From: Xanthostigma xanthostigma
Taxonomy: Eukaryota; Arthropoda; Insecta; Raphidioptera; Raphidiidae
Length of the DNA: 64,000 nt
Reading direction: 5' to 3'
Assembly: GCA_963575645.1 (NCBI GenBank)
Contig: OY754469.1
Span: forward strand, 11,054,001-11,118,000
This document shows positions 1 through 9,971 of the stretch, in pieces; positions within the stretch are counted from its first letter, which is position 1, and each line of letters starts with the position of its first letter. The position numbers were made by a program, and so were the translations under genes. The notes beneath the pieces were generated by a model. That model was not told the origin of the DNA. It made no database searches and was given only the letters and a program-made list of their open reading frames with translations.

Positions 1-380
1 ATTAAGTGATCACCTCGTCAGGGTTCTACCCCCAGTTTCTAATTGTCAATCATGATCAAATGATATTGTTAATATTAAGAATGTACTTGTAAATCAGATT
101 TCTTTGTACCTTGTCACCGACACGTTTTTTGAAGTGATTATGAAATATAATTGTTATCGACCCACTGCATATTCTTTTCTTTGTTACATTTCTGCACAAG
201 TTTCTCAGAACAGTAGAAGAAGTGGAGCTGTACCCTCTCTGATCACTATGGGCCCAAAATAACACCGGTATAGCCCAAACAATCCACCGTTTTGAGAAAT
301 CTGTCCGTCTTTTTTCTTTTATTTATTCACAGGTGGGAATGGACCTACGTTACCAGAAATCCTTCCACTGCCGTGCTATA
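1..380 (+). repeat. 5' LTR, right-hand 380 bases only
   Basis: Positions 1-380 repeat 5729-6108 with no difference that I can see. The first 600 or so bases of this LTR lie before the window. The match ends at 380 or 381, where the internal sequence starts with the candidate primer-binding site. The short open frame 56-265 (minus strand) recurs at 5784-5993 only because the LTR is duplicated, so it is not a gene. Confidence 0.93.
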
Positions 381-382
381 AT

Positions 383-398
383 TGGTAGCAAGGAGCGT
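383..398 (+). other. Candidate tRNA primer-binding site
   Basis: The sequence beginning TGGTAGCA lies two bases after the LTR end, the expected place for a minus-strand primer site. These first eight bases are complementary to the 3' end (including CCA) of an initiator-Met type tRNA. The following bases match less well, so the primer identity is uncertain. Confidence 0.5.
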
Positions 399-449
399 AG
401 TTAATTCCTGAGTCCTGTTCCTGTCCGATTCCACGTCTTCCAGTCGACC

Positions 450-1313
450 ATGCCGCGCCATAAGTCCTGCCGCAGCCCAAAGTCTCCGCCGACACCCGGC
501 CAAAGCAAATCTCCAGGTCCGCCTCCGACCACCGCTGAACTTCCAGACTCTCCGCCGGCGATGGACGATCCTCCAGTGCACTCACCGAGTAAGTCCGAGC
601 CAATTCTTATTTCCGTTCCAAATCATACCGCTTCGCATGCAAATATGGGCGATATCCGGGACTTGTTGCGTAACGTACCTACCGCTACAGGTACAGATCT
701 TGACATTTTGATACAATTCCTGTTAGAAATCGAGAACGTGAGTCAATTCGCTTTAGTTCCATTTCATATTTTGTTAAAGAGTTTAGGCACTAAGACTGAC
801 GGACCCCTCCGACAGTGGTGGAGACTTAATGTCTATTCTGAACTCGAATGGACACAGCTCAAAAATCTTATTCTAGACCATTTCACCACTTCTATAGATC
901 GGGCTATGCTAATAGAACGCTATATCAGTAGGCGTCAGAACCTCTCTGAGAATTTTCCCGAATATGCTGAAGACGTCTTGAAATACGTCGAATTATTGGG
1001 TCCTAGCCTGTCTGAATCGGAGATAATTGCGCGCATTTGGCTTAACCAAAACGAATTCACGTTTAATTATCTACAATTCAGAGATACCCCAACTTGTTTA
1101 GCTGAGCTTCACCAGCTTATAAAACATTTGAGAGTAGTTGAACGTCAACGTAAAACGTACACTCACCCCAATTCGACCGGACTTGTCGCTCCTAATTTTT
1201 CCCCTTGTTGCCGATATTGTAAACAACCAGGTCACTTTATAGCCCAGTGTCCGGTTCGTCCCCCACGTCCTTCTCCTTCTGAACCTAAGGCTATCCTGCC
1301 CTCTCAAGGGTGA
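450..1313 (+). CDS. gag: Retrotransposon Gag protein
   Basis: A 287-residue frame starts at the first ATG after the primer-binding site and ends at a TGA at 1311-1313. The N-terminal 50 residues are rich in proline, serine and basic residues. The middle (about residues 70-230) is the expected helical capsid-like region with conserved Trp and charged positions. Near the C-terminus is one zinc knuckle, C254-X2-C257-X4-H262-X4-C267, which binds genomic RNA in Gag proteins. A short Pro/Ser tail follows. Gag assembles the virus-like particle in the cytoplasm. The stop codon is in the same frame as pol, so a Gag-Pol product would need stop-codon readthrough or a copy in which this codon is sense. 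Confidence 0.92.
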   Translation: MPRHKSCRSPKSPPTPGQSKSPGPPPTTAELPDSPPAMDDPPVHSPSKSEPILISVPNHTASHANMGDIRDLLRNVPTATGTDLDILIQFLLEIENVSQFALVPFHILLKSLGTKTDGPLRQWWRLNVYSELEWTQLKNLILDHFTTSIDRAMLIERYISRRQNLSENFPEYAEDVLKYVELLGPSLSESEIIARIWLNQNEFTFNYLQFRDTPTCLAELHQLIKHLRVVERQRKTYTHPNSTGLVAPNFSPCCRYCKQPGHFIAQCPVRPPRPSPSEPKAILPSQG

Positions 1314-4300
1314 GATAGCGTTGTCAAAATTTTTAGTAAACCGAAAGATGTAGAACAAATTAATGTCTTTCCCCGGTTAACCACATTAGTTAATAAGTCA
1401 CCCCTTTCAAACCACCCCCCTCCAGCTAACTTGTCCTCTCCTGTAAATACGTCTATTCGATTGACTTCTCCCGTCCCGAATTATTCCTATAATTCCCCAA
1501 GTCAATCAAGTAGCTCTACGATCCCTCTAGTTTATCTCTACTTTCAACATATTCGAGCTTCGGCACTGCTTGATACCGGTTCTACCAAGAACTACATCAA
1601 TTCCGAACTTGCTAATTATTTGTCATCGTTAAAAATAGGTACGATCACAAATTCGATTTCTTATGCCCAAGTAGCCAACAGTACTATCGCTAGATCTAAT
1701 TTCACGTTAACAGTAGTCATTACTATTAGTAAATTTACCTGGAAGATTGATTTCCTAGTTCTCGACGCTCTGTCGTATCCCGTCATAATAGGTTATGATT
1801 CTTTATGCAAAATGGGTGCGAACGTTAATTGTACCGAGAATAATCTTTCTTTCAAATTCGATTCCTCTCACGTCATTCCCTTTGTACCGTTACCCGCTTC
1901 GTCCAAAACCTTCTCCCTGGATCACGTTACCAGTATAGATTCAAATGCGGCCAACTTTAGTAGTTTGCTTGCAGAATTTCCAGAAGTTCTTACCGAAGAA
2001 CTAGGTCAAGCTAAAAATTACAAATATTCAATTCATTTGTCTGACGATATTCCAGTCCGAAAGGCCCCGTATCCACTTTCCCCACCTCAAGCTAAAATAA
2101 TGAGGGAACATATTAGTGATCTTTTGAATAAAGGCGTTATTTCACCTAGTAAATCCCCTTACGCTTCACCGGCTTTTCTTGTCAAGAAATCAAGTGGAGG
2201 TTATAGACTTTGTATTGATTATCGCCAGTTAAACAAAAAGGTTGTCATGGATAGTTTTCCTGTTCCGTCGATTGAGCATATTTTCCAGTGCTTAAAAAAC
2301 GCCAAAGTTTTCACCACGTTGGATCTAAACAGCGCCTTTTACCAAGTTGAATTATCTGACAAATCAAAGAGTCTAACTTCGTTCGTCACACCTGAAGGCC
2401 AGTGGAAATTTCATAAGGCTCCGTTCGGGCTATCTATTTCACCTAGTGCTCTAAACCGTCTGATGTTTGACATTTTTGCCGATTTAAGATACAAGTTTGT
2501 GATTGTATTTTTCGACGACTTATTAATATACAGTCCCGATATGGAATCTCATATGGTACACGTTCGAGAAACGTTAAGACGTCTAAAAGAAGCTAATCTT
2601 ACCGTGAATCCGGATAAAATAAAATTCGCCCAAAGCGAACTCAACTTCCTGGGTCATCGTGTCTCAAGCAACGGTCTTTCCATGGATCCCGACAAAGTAG
2701 AAGCGATAAAGAATTTGCCAATTCCGAAGAATTTGAAACAGCTTCAAACATTTATTGGAATGGTTGGTTATTACGCTAAGTTTATCCCCGAATACGCTCA
2801 GATAATGTCGCCACTCAATGATCTACGGAAGAAAAATGTCAAATATAATTTAACGGAAACGCATATTCAGTCTTTTCGCAAACTTCGTGAAGCTCTGTCA
2901 AGTTCACCAGTTCTACGTTTTCCCGATTTTCAACGCGAATTCATTCTGCAAACCGACGCCAGTCAAAATCATGTTGGTTGTGTTCTTTTACAATCCTTTG
3001 AAGATGGTCTACACCCGATCCAGTACGCAAGCCGACGTTTGACATCCGCCGAGAAGAAATACAGTACGTACGAACAAGAAGCTTTAGCATGTATTTGGGC
3101 TATGGAAAAAATGAAATCTTACCTCTCGCATCAAACTTTTATTCTTCAGACAGATAGTTCCTGTCTCAAATGGTTAATTCAGCACCCCCGCAACTTAGGT
3201 CGTGTAGGTAGGTGGTTACTTCGCATCAGTCGTTTCAGTTTCAAAGTCGAACATATTCGCGGTAAAGTAAATTGTACTGCCGATTGTTTATCCCGTTTGG
3301 TAGCTGAATCCGAAACTTCTGAGAAAAATGCAATACAATCAAATTTTCTCAATCCCATTACGGAAATTAAAAATCCGTTTACCGAACTTAATATCCTGCA
3401 AGATCAAGATCCTGAGTTAAACCGCCTTAAAAGTCAAATTAATCAAGGTTTACCTCAGAAAAATTTCGCTATTCACAAGAATTTCCTGGTTCGACTCGTA
3501 GGCCGCAACCGTCGTCGACGTATTGTTGTTCCGTCCGCCTCCAAGAAAGAAATATTGGAACAGTTTCATAATTCACAAATCGCCAGTCATCCCGGAGTCA
3601 CGAAGACGTATCGTTCAATATCACGAAGATTTTGGTGGCCACGCATGTTTGTTGAGGTTCGTCAATTTATTAAAGATTGTATGCTCTGTGCAACGCATAA
3701 ATCAGATCAACATCCTGATAAAGTAGTTATGTCGTCTAATCCTCCACAATCTGTGTGGGATAAAATTTACATTGATCTCATGGGACCGCTTGTCAAATCA
3801 CATTCCGGGAATAAATATGTTCTTCTAATTCTGGATAGTTACAGCAAGTGGTTAATAACTTACGCGATTCCTGATTCCAGTTCCACGTCGATAATAAAAT
3901 GTCTACATCAAGTTTTTACCACGTACGGTCCACCAACTAAAATAGTTTCCGATAACGCGACTTCGTTTACGTCAAACAAGTTTAATGAATTCTGTACTTC
4001 CTGGGGTTCACGTGTCATTCACAGTTCGCCTTATCATCCTTCGTCCAATGCTGTAGAAAGAGTAATACGAAACGTTAGAGCTGCTCTGTCAATTTTACTT
4101 CAACAAAAGTTTGACGATCATCTCAGTTGGGACTTGTTATTAAATCACATAACCTTCGCCAATAATTCTTCATATCATGAAAGTATTAAAAATTTACCTT
4201 GTAAGATATTTTTGTCAAGAGAAATCAAATTTCCACTCGATTTACAATGGAATTTGTCATCTGTGTGGGAACAAGACGCTTTGCCTTCCGAAAATCAAGT

Positions 4301-4583
4301 TCGCCTAGCTCTGTCAAAATCACATGATCTACAAGCGAAATATTTCAATAAAAACCGTTCGTTGCAGTCGAAGTTTCAAGTCGGCGATTTTGTTGTACAA
4401 AGGTTACATTATAACAAAATGAAACCGAATTTTCACCTCAAACTTTGTCCTCGTTACAGTAATCCCCGTGTAATTTTAGAATTTACGAGTCCTGTTAGCT
4501 GCATCCTTCAAGATCCATCCTCCAAAAAGATGTTTAAATCTCATATTGAACATCTGAAGAAAATTCCGTCTGTTAACAATTGA
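1314..4583 (+). CDS. pol: Retrotransposon Pol polyprotein (protease, RT, RNase H, integrase)
   Basis: An open frame of 1089 codons runs from the codon after the gag TGA to a TGA at 4581-4583, in the same frame as gag. Numbering from 1314: aspartic protease DTG begins at residue 87; reverse transcriptase catalytic pair at 401-402 sits in FFDD rather than the usual YXDD; RNase H has Asp548 in TDAS, Glu at 587/589 and Asp614 in TDSS; integrase has an N-terminal HHCC-type zinc site, then Asp821, Asp880 and Glu915, giving the D,D-35-E triad. A GPY/F-like C-terminal part follows. The first in-frame ATG (1812) lies after the protease, so pol has no usable start of its own upstream of protease. No frameshift or internal stop breaks the frame. 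The element looks capable of activity apart from the question of how Pol is expressed. Confidence 0.93.
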   Translation, partial: DSVVKIFSKPKDVEQINVFPRLTTLVNKSPLSNHPPPANLSSPVNTSIRLTSPVPNYSYNSPSQSSSSTIPLVYLYFQHIRASALLDTGSTKNYINSELANYLSSLKIGTITNSISYAQVANSTIARSNFTLTVVITISKFTWKIDFLVLDALSYPVIIGYDSLCKMGANVNCTENNLSFKFDSSHVIPFVPLPASSKTFSLDHVTSIDSNAANFSSLLAEFPEVLTEELGQAKNYKYSIHLSDDIPVRKAPYPLSPPQAKIMREHISDLLNKGVISPSKSPYASPAFLVKKSSGGYRLCIDYRQLNKKVVMDSFPVPSIEHIFQCLKNAKVFTTLDLNSAFYQVELSDKSKSLTSFVTPEGQWKFHKAPFGLSISPSALNRLMFDIFADLRYKFVIVFFDDLLIYSPDMESHMVHVRETLRRLKEANLTVNPDKIKFAQSELNFLGHRVSSNGLSMDPDKVEAIKNLPIPKNLKQLQTFIGMVGYYAKFIPEYAQIMSPLNDLRKKNVKYNLTETHIQSFRKLREALSSSPVLRFPDFQREFILQTDASQNHVGCVLLQSFEDGLHPIQYASRRLTSAEKKYSTYEQEALACIWAMEKMKSYLSHQTFILQTDSSCLKWLIQHPRNLGRVGRWLLRISRFSFKVEHIRGKVNCTADCLSRLVAESETSEKNAIQSNFLNPITEIKNPFTELNILQDQDPELNRLKSQINQGLPQKNFAIHKNFLVRLVGRNRRRRIVVPSASKKEILEQFHNSQIASHPGVTKTYRSISRRFWWPRMFVEVRQFIKDCMLCATHKSDQHPDKVVMSSNPPQSVWDKIYIDLMGPLVKSHSGNKYVLLILDSYSKWLITYAIPDSSSTSIIKCLHQVFTTYGPPTKIVSDNATSFTSNKFNEFCTSWGSRVIHSSPYHPSSNAVERVIRNVRAALSILLQQKFDDHLSWDLLLNHITFANNSSYHESIKNLPCKIFLSREIKFPLDLQWNLSSVWEQDALPSENQVRLALSKSHDLQAKYFNKNRSLQSKFQVGDFVVQRLHYNKMKPNFHLKLCPRYSNPRVILEFTSPVSCILQDPSSKKMFKSHIEHLKKIPSVNN

Positions 4584-5125
4584 AGAATTCACCCGAGGTC
4601 ATTGCCCTCTAGTTTAATTTCAAGTTCAATGTCAGACAGCTGACATCTGTCAAACGTCAAGTGTTGTTAGGTTAGGATATTACTAACAATAAAAGTTTAA
4701 GTTATTTTTCGTACCTGAGTTATGCTTTATTTTCCTAAATAAAGAATTCTCCTTGTGTTATTTCGTTATTCTCGTCCTTTGTTTTAGATTATAAGCTTGT
4801 CCTTGTTTACATTCCGGCGCTTTCCTAAGGCCCTATTACTTCTAACGTCTAAAGCTGTCTCCTTTCAGCCAGTCAGGTTACGACCCCATAATTTCCGTAT
4901 TATCGGTGGTTGTTTCATCTCGTTAGATCAATTTAGATTAGTTAAATTTAATTAGAGCTTATTTATGAAGAGCACACTTCAACTGCCATAGTATGGGATA
5001 TGGTAGATTGTCAAGTGATTGTTGACTTAGTTACAACAAAGATAAATTCATTGTTGTGAATTTCTTGTTGTATGTACAGTTAGTAGTATAGCGGAGTACC
5101 TCCTAATCACTAAAGAGGGGGAGCC
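4584..5125 (+). other. Untranslated 3' internal region of the retrotransposon with polypurine tract
   Basis: No open frame of note lies between pol and the 3' LTR. At 5112-5123 a purine run (AAAGAGGGGGAG) sits two bases before TGTCACG, as expected for the plus-strand priming tract. The position of this tract is the reason for placing the LTR start at 5126. Confidence 0.75.
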
Positions 5126-6108
5126 TGTCACGTGGTGCCATAGCACCGCGACAATTTTTTTAATATTAGCATAAAAATTATTATAATAAAATAAATAAAT
5201 AAGGAAATCAAATCACTAAATTCGCGGGTATTAGCATGCGCGGTACGATTTGGATCGCGTGGCTTGGGCTTATAAACATAAGTGTGTCTATCGTGTGATC
5301 CAGTCGTCTGACTCTAAATACGCGGTATCTGTGATTTTCAAAAGTGAAAAAGTGACAAACAATAGTTGTTAGGTTTGAAATAATTAAAATCAATATTGAT
5401 TAGTTACGGAAAAATAACAAACATTAAGTTGTTTTCCGCGATTCGGTGTGGTCGCATGAAAAGGACGCTCATGGAATAAACCACAGAATCATCTTCAAGC
5501 TTCTTCTCCAAACCGAATTTAGACTTCATGGTACTACCATGAAGCGCCTAAATACCCGTAGTCACTCACGAATTATGTAAAGTATTCCTAGAATAAGTAT
5601 TGTTCAAGTGTAAGTAAGTACTCTTCAGAAAAAGGTATGACGCTCACGCCTAGTTTTCTTTTCCTCTTTCACGTTTTATTATTTTTTTTTTAATTTAAGC
5701 AACCTTATTAAATGTACTTCCCTAGATAATTAAGTGATCACCTCGTCAGGGTTCTACCCCCAGTTTCTAATTGTCAATCATGATCAAATGATATTGTTAA
5801 TATTAAGAATGTACTTGTAAATCAGATTTCTTTGTACCTTGTCACCGACACGTTTTTTGAAGTGATTATGAAATATAATTGTTATCGACCCACTGCATAT
5901 TCTTTTCTTTGTTACATTTCTGCACAAGTTTCTCAGAACAGTAGAAGAAGTGGAGCTGTACCCTCTCTGATCACTATGGGCCCAAAATAACACCGGTATA
6001 GCCCAAACAATCCACCGTTTTGAGAAATCTGTCCGTCTTTTTTCTTTTATTTATTCACAGGTGGGAATGGACCTACGTTACCAGAAATCCTTCCACTGCC
6101 GTGCTATA
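5126..6108 (+). repeat. 3' LTR, about 983 bp
   Basis: The start is inferred from the polypurine tract and a TG dinucleotide; the end is fixed by the match to the 5' LTR at 380. A TATAAA at 5271-5276 is a candidate LTR promoter and an AATAAA at 5475-5480 a candidate poly(A) signal. The start could shift by a few bases because the other LTR copy does not reach that far. The right end does not carry the usual CA. Confidence 0.85.
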
Positions 6109-6109
6109 A

Positions 6110-6995
6110 GATATTTAAAATTTTAGAGAGATTTAGAAAAAAATAATTTTGAACAATCGTCACTTCTAATAATTGTAGGTTATCAAAAAACGAGCGACAA
6201 ACAAAAAGTGATTTATTATATAATTGCTGTAATATCTCAACAGTTTTGTGTTATTTTACGGAACTAGTGCGTAATGGGTTACTTTACATGCACGTATGCG
6301 TAATACAGCTAGGGGATAGTGAAAAAGCAAGTTTTCTTTAATTTAAAATGTAGGTATTATATTTTTATTTTTGGACAGCTGTATAAATAGTTATATAAGT
6401 TATATTTGATGTATGAATATTGTGTACGGAGGTGTAGGTAATTTTTTTACGTCAATAAATTGATATTAAATTAGTTGCACACGCGACAATCCAATTCATC
6501 AAGAGCAGTTTATTTCTGTTGTTTGTAGGCCGACCTAAACTCCTGCGACCCTGTAACTTATCCACGTATGAGATCGTTGGTATTATTATTTTTTTTTTGT
6601 CACAATAATCAATTACTACTACTTTATTATGTCGAATTAACAGAACTCTTTAGTGTTTTTACAATACTCGGATAATACAGAATCGACTTTATAAACAAAC
6701 TAGGTACTTAATATTTTTCCGCGGCTTTGTTCGCGCGAAAATTAATAACTTTTCATTTTTTTTATTTTCAATTAAGGGAAGTTACAAAATAGAAGAGCTT
6801 AATTATCATTTTTTTTAAATATTAGAGTACCTATATATAAATATTTATTTTATCAAGAATATTTTTCTTTGACAAATTAAAGGGTTAAATTTATTAATGT
6901 TTCGAACCACGCTGTATAAAAATAAATTTCGTTTTAACTATAGGCGACTTATGTAAATAATTAAACAGTGATCAATTTTAAATCAATGAATTTCA
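6110..6995. other. AT-rich sequence without recognised features
   Basis: I see only AT-rich sequence with homopolymer runs. No open frame, terminal repeat or RNA-like structure could be supported. Confidence 0.6.
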
Positions 6996-7352
6996 GAAGA
7001 TTAAAAAGGAAGAATCCTGGTGGCATAGGATCGATGAACAAAGCAAATACTGAAGGTTTTTATTGCATTTTATATTATATTATACTATATAATTTTAAAC
7101 AAGTAACAGACACATTAATTATACAGTTTTCAGTAAAAATCAAGTCGTTTTTTCAAGAAAAATAGTAATTTTAATACCTTTTGATGACATTTTTTATTTT
7201 AATTTATTTTATACACAACAACAATACTGAGAAAACAGACAGCATTGATTCTGCGAAGATGGCATAAAGATTGCCAAAACGTCAATAAAAACCTTCGGTA
7301 TTTGCTTTGTTCATCGATCCTATGCCACCAGGATTCTTCCTTTTTAATCTTC
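6996..7352. mobile_element. Inverted-repeat MITE
   Basis: Arms 6996-7065 and 7283-7352 (70 bases each) are reverse complements with a single visible mismatch, separated by about 217 bases. The outer end is GAAGATTAAAAAGG. No clear target-site duplication is seen. The internal part is AT-rich and non-coding. Superfamily unknown. Confidence 0.85.
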
Positions 7353-9371
7353 CAACATTTGAACAGGATCATCATCTCTCTAAATTATTAGAGTTATCTT
7401 TCACAATCAATGAATTTTAGCTCTATTAAAACTGGGAGAGTAGGAAGTTCCGTATTTATGATTTTACTTGTAAAATCACTATTTGCAGAGATTCAGTTCA
7501 GCATCCTGTAAATATATTGTGACGACTGCCAGTTTAATTTCTTTAACTTTTTAAATCAAAAATTTATAGGTTTATATATTAGGTGATTTATTGACATGTT
7601 TGATCTCACTTCAATAAAACAAATTTAAGTTTTTCTTGTTTTTACCTGGCATAAAACTAAATCAGTAATTTTTAACTTGAAAATATCTGACAAAAAATGT
7701 AAATTAGAAAGTTTTGTGATTATATAAATAAATAATGAACTGAGTAGGTACACTGGTTGAAGATGTTACATTAAAAAATCAAAATTCATTCCATAACATC
7801 TGCAGGCTGTACCTCCTACACCAAAGCCAACGTACAGTGGAACATCAGTTATAGCAAACGGGTAAGGCGGAAAATACTGTAATACATAAAAAATAGACCG
7901 CGTAGTTCACAGTACATACTACAGAAGTGAAACTTACATAAAATCTATACGCATAATAAAAACATATTACATGATAAGATTTTCGTTACATCGTCGAAGC
8001 TTTTCGTAAGAAATTAATTTACTTTACCGTATGAAGAAGTTTCAATTCAACAACTATTCGTTTCACATATATGTAAATAGATATCTATGTATCTTAAAAT
8101 TTCATTTAATCAAGATGAAATTGAAAATTATATTCTACTAGTTTGTTTCTTAAACGCGGTAGCTAGTCAGAAACTGTTGGTCATCTATTTCTTATAATAA
8201 TAATATTTTGGAATAATGTAAATATGAGAGGTGCGCCGAGTGTGTCACTAAAAAGAAAAGATAGATTCATATCTTTTGTATCACAGGATATATTATATCA
8301 TTCATTTAGCTCAGTCGCTCATTTAGCTCAGTGAATGAAAACAAGATAATTTCTCTCAAATCTCAATAACTCAATCTGAATGATGCATTGGTGTACTGAG
8401 CGAGATATAAAGATGGAAAGATACTCAAGAAAGAGAGACAGATTTAGTACTGCGTTCCATGACCTTGGTCTACCAACAACAACAGGAATATCGTCGCACT
8501 ATCTGTCTCTGTCTCTCCCTTTGTTTAGTAGAGTAGCACGCTCTCGTTTACTCTCGCTCAGTAACTCAGAATTTCAGTGGTTCGAAAATGAACATTAAGA
8601 CTAGTGAGCTAAAGATATATTTGAAAACGGAGTGAGATAGTGAGTGATTAGCTCACCGGCACCGATATATATCTTTTTTATCATTCACTCATGAGCTACC
8701 CAAGTCCAGTAAATATATATCCGATACGACCCGATTTCCCAACCGTGGCGCATAATCGACGCTCAACTGTATATACTTTTTGTTTCTACGCTCTGTCGAT
8801 CCCTACTAAATCCAGTTAACTTCACATTGAGCCAGTATATCGAAATTCTTTTAAGGACTAATAAAATAAATAAGAAGAGAGCGAGAGTCATGAGTCGGTA
8901 ATTCGGTTGATGTCCCACAACCATATCGGTCGGGTCGTCGCGAACGCAAATAGGCTTTTTGATGAAAGTTTTAATCCCGATGGATGTCATCAGGGAAGGA
9001 GGATCCGGAGGCGAGGACCGGATACAAGGAGGAAGGGTAAAGGTGACGGAGGAGCGGACGTATCTAACGTTTTGTTTCCGTTGGGAATCAATAATGAAAT
9101 AATCCATGACTGCGTTATACTGAGTAAACAACTTGCGCTCCAGCAGCGGCGTGCCTTCATCTAATATGAAAACCGTATTAAACTCTGCGTATGCCGGCGC
9201 TCGTGCATTTTGAAAACTATAGACTCTCGGCTAGTTCCTCCGTTCTTTGTCGCAAATGTTTCAAAAGTGGTCATTAAAAGAGAGGCACGTAGACCTCTTT
9301 ATTAAAATCACGTTTGATATTTAACGGTTAATTTATTTGACTTTGAAATGTAAAATGTTTTATGATGTTTC
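7353..9371. other. Intergenic; degenerate repeat at about 8270-8720 and unrecognised GC-richer patch
   Basis: 8270-8720 is rich in GAGA/CTCT-like motifs, with repeated TTTAGCTCAGT, and ends near a TTTCCCAACC that resembles hAT ends. It shares a CTCTCCCT-TTTAGTAG type motif with the element at 18978 and may be an old relative. 8900-9170 is more GC-rich and open in two frames (minus 8763-9131, plus 8907-9164), but neither protein resembles a family I know. 7353-8270 holds nothing recognisable. Confidence 0.4.
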
Positions 9372-9425
9372 ATCATTTTCAACTGCGCATGCGTGTAGAG
9401 TGCGTACGACGCAGTTGAAAATGAT
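9372..9425. repeat. Short perfect hairpin
   Basis: ATCATTTTCAACTGCG at 9372-9387 is perfectly inverted at 9410-9425, leaving a 22-base loop that is itself partly palindromic (GCATGCG, GCGTACG). It may be the remains of a small fold-back element. Confidence 0.75.
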
Positions 9426-9462
9426 TTGTTGAAAAGGAATCGTGAGAACTGGGCTTAATATT

Positions 9463-9846
9463 CTTTATTCAACACGCGTGAGTAATATATAATTTCGGGG
9501 CCCTGCTAAATTCGGGAGAAATAATAAATTACTTCATGTTGACGCGTAGAGTGCTAATAATGAGCCGAAACTGTACGATAATGTATTACTGCATAGTTTC
9601 TGGACCAATAGGAACGCGGTAGCGAGCCGAAACTGTACGGTAATGAATTATTACTGCATAGTTTCTGGACCAATAGGAACGCGGTAGCGATTTGTATATA
9701 TGAAAACAGCATCGCAATTCAGCGAAAGTCAGGGCCATCTTGTGTGCATCGAGGGCGTTGGGTACGTCAATCAATGAAGTGATTTATTATTTCTCCCTCT
9801 TTTATCACGGCCCCGATTACACATTACTCGTGCTAGTTGAATAAAG
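9463..9846. mobile_element. Imperfect terminal-inverted-repeat element
   Basis: The left end (CTTTATTCAAC, then GTGAGTAATATATAATTTCGG) is matched in reverse complement at 9770-9846, including CGGCCCCGATT, ACTCGTGC and GTTGAATAAAG. Both ends also share an AGAAATAATAAAT block further in. Mismatches are frequent, so the copy is old. A tandem duplication at 9562-9688 lies inside it. Confidence 0.6.
9562..9688. repeat. Tandem duplication of about 63 bp, two copies
   Basis: GAGCCGAAACTGTACG begins both copies, at 9562 and 9624, and CAATAGGAACGCGGTAGC ends both. The second copy has a small insertion. It sits inside the 9463-9846 element. Confidence 0.9.
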
Positions 9847-9971
9847 TATTATGTGCGACCATTGATCGAAGGAGAATATTCCACTTGCGTGTTACCGCAC
9901 TCGCTACGCTCGTGCGGCAAATTTCACACTCATGGAATCTTCTCCTTCTTTCACTAGTCGCACAATATACT
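9847..9971. mobile_element. Small palindromic element, about 125 bp
   Basis: TATTATGTGCGAC with GAAGGAGAA.ATTCCA at the left is mirrored by TGGAATCTTCTCCTTC and GTCGCACAATA at the right. The centre contains a second, tighter palindrome, GCACTCGCTACGCTCGTGC. It abuts the preceding element. Confidence 0.65.

Larger units (their letters stand above)
1..6109 (+). mobile_element. Ty3/gypsy LTR retrotransposon, left LTR cut by window edge
   Basis: Order seen: partial 5' LTR (1-380), a primer-binding-site-like stretch, gag with a zinc knuckle, pol in the order protease, reverse transcriptase, RNase H, integrase, a polypurine tract, then a 3' LTR. Integrase after RNase H marks the Ty3/gypsy (Metaviridae) order rather than copia. 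No third open frame is present between pol and the 3' LTR, so there is no sign of env. The two LTR segments that can be compared (380 bases) look identical by eye, which points to a recent insertion. The left target-site duplication cannot be checked because the left flank is outside the window. The clade within gypsy is not settled. Confidence 0.95.

Noticed and set aside
56..5993. Identical 69-codon minus-strand frames at 56-265 and 5784-5993
   Set aside because: They lie within the two LTR copies and are duplicated with them; no protein motif.
8763..9164. GC-richer patch open on both strands (122 and 85 codons)
   Set aside because: No recognised motif, no splice or start context that favours either strand; kept only as a note.
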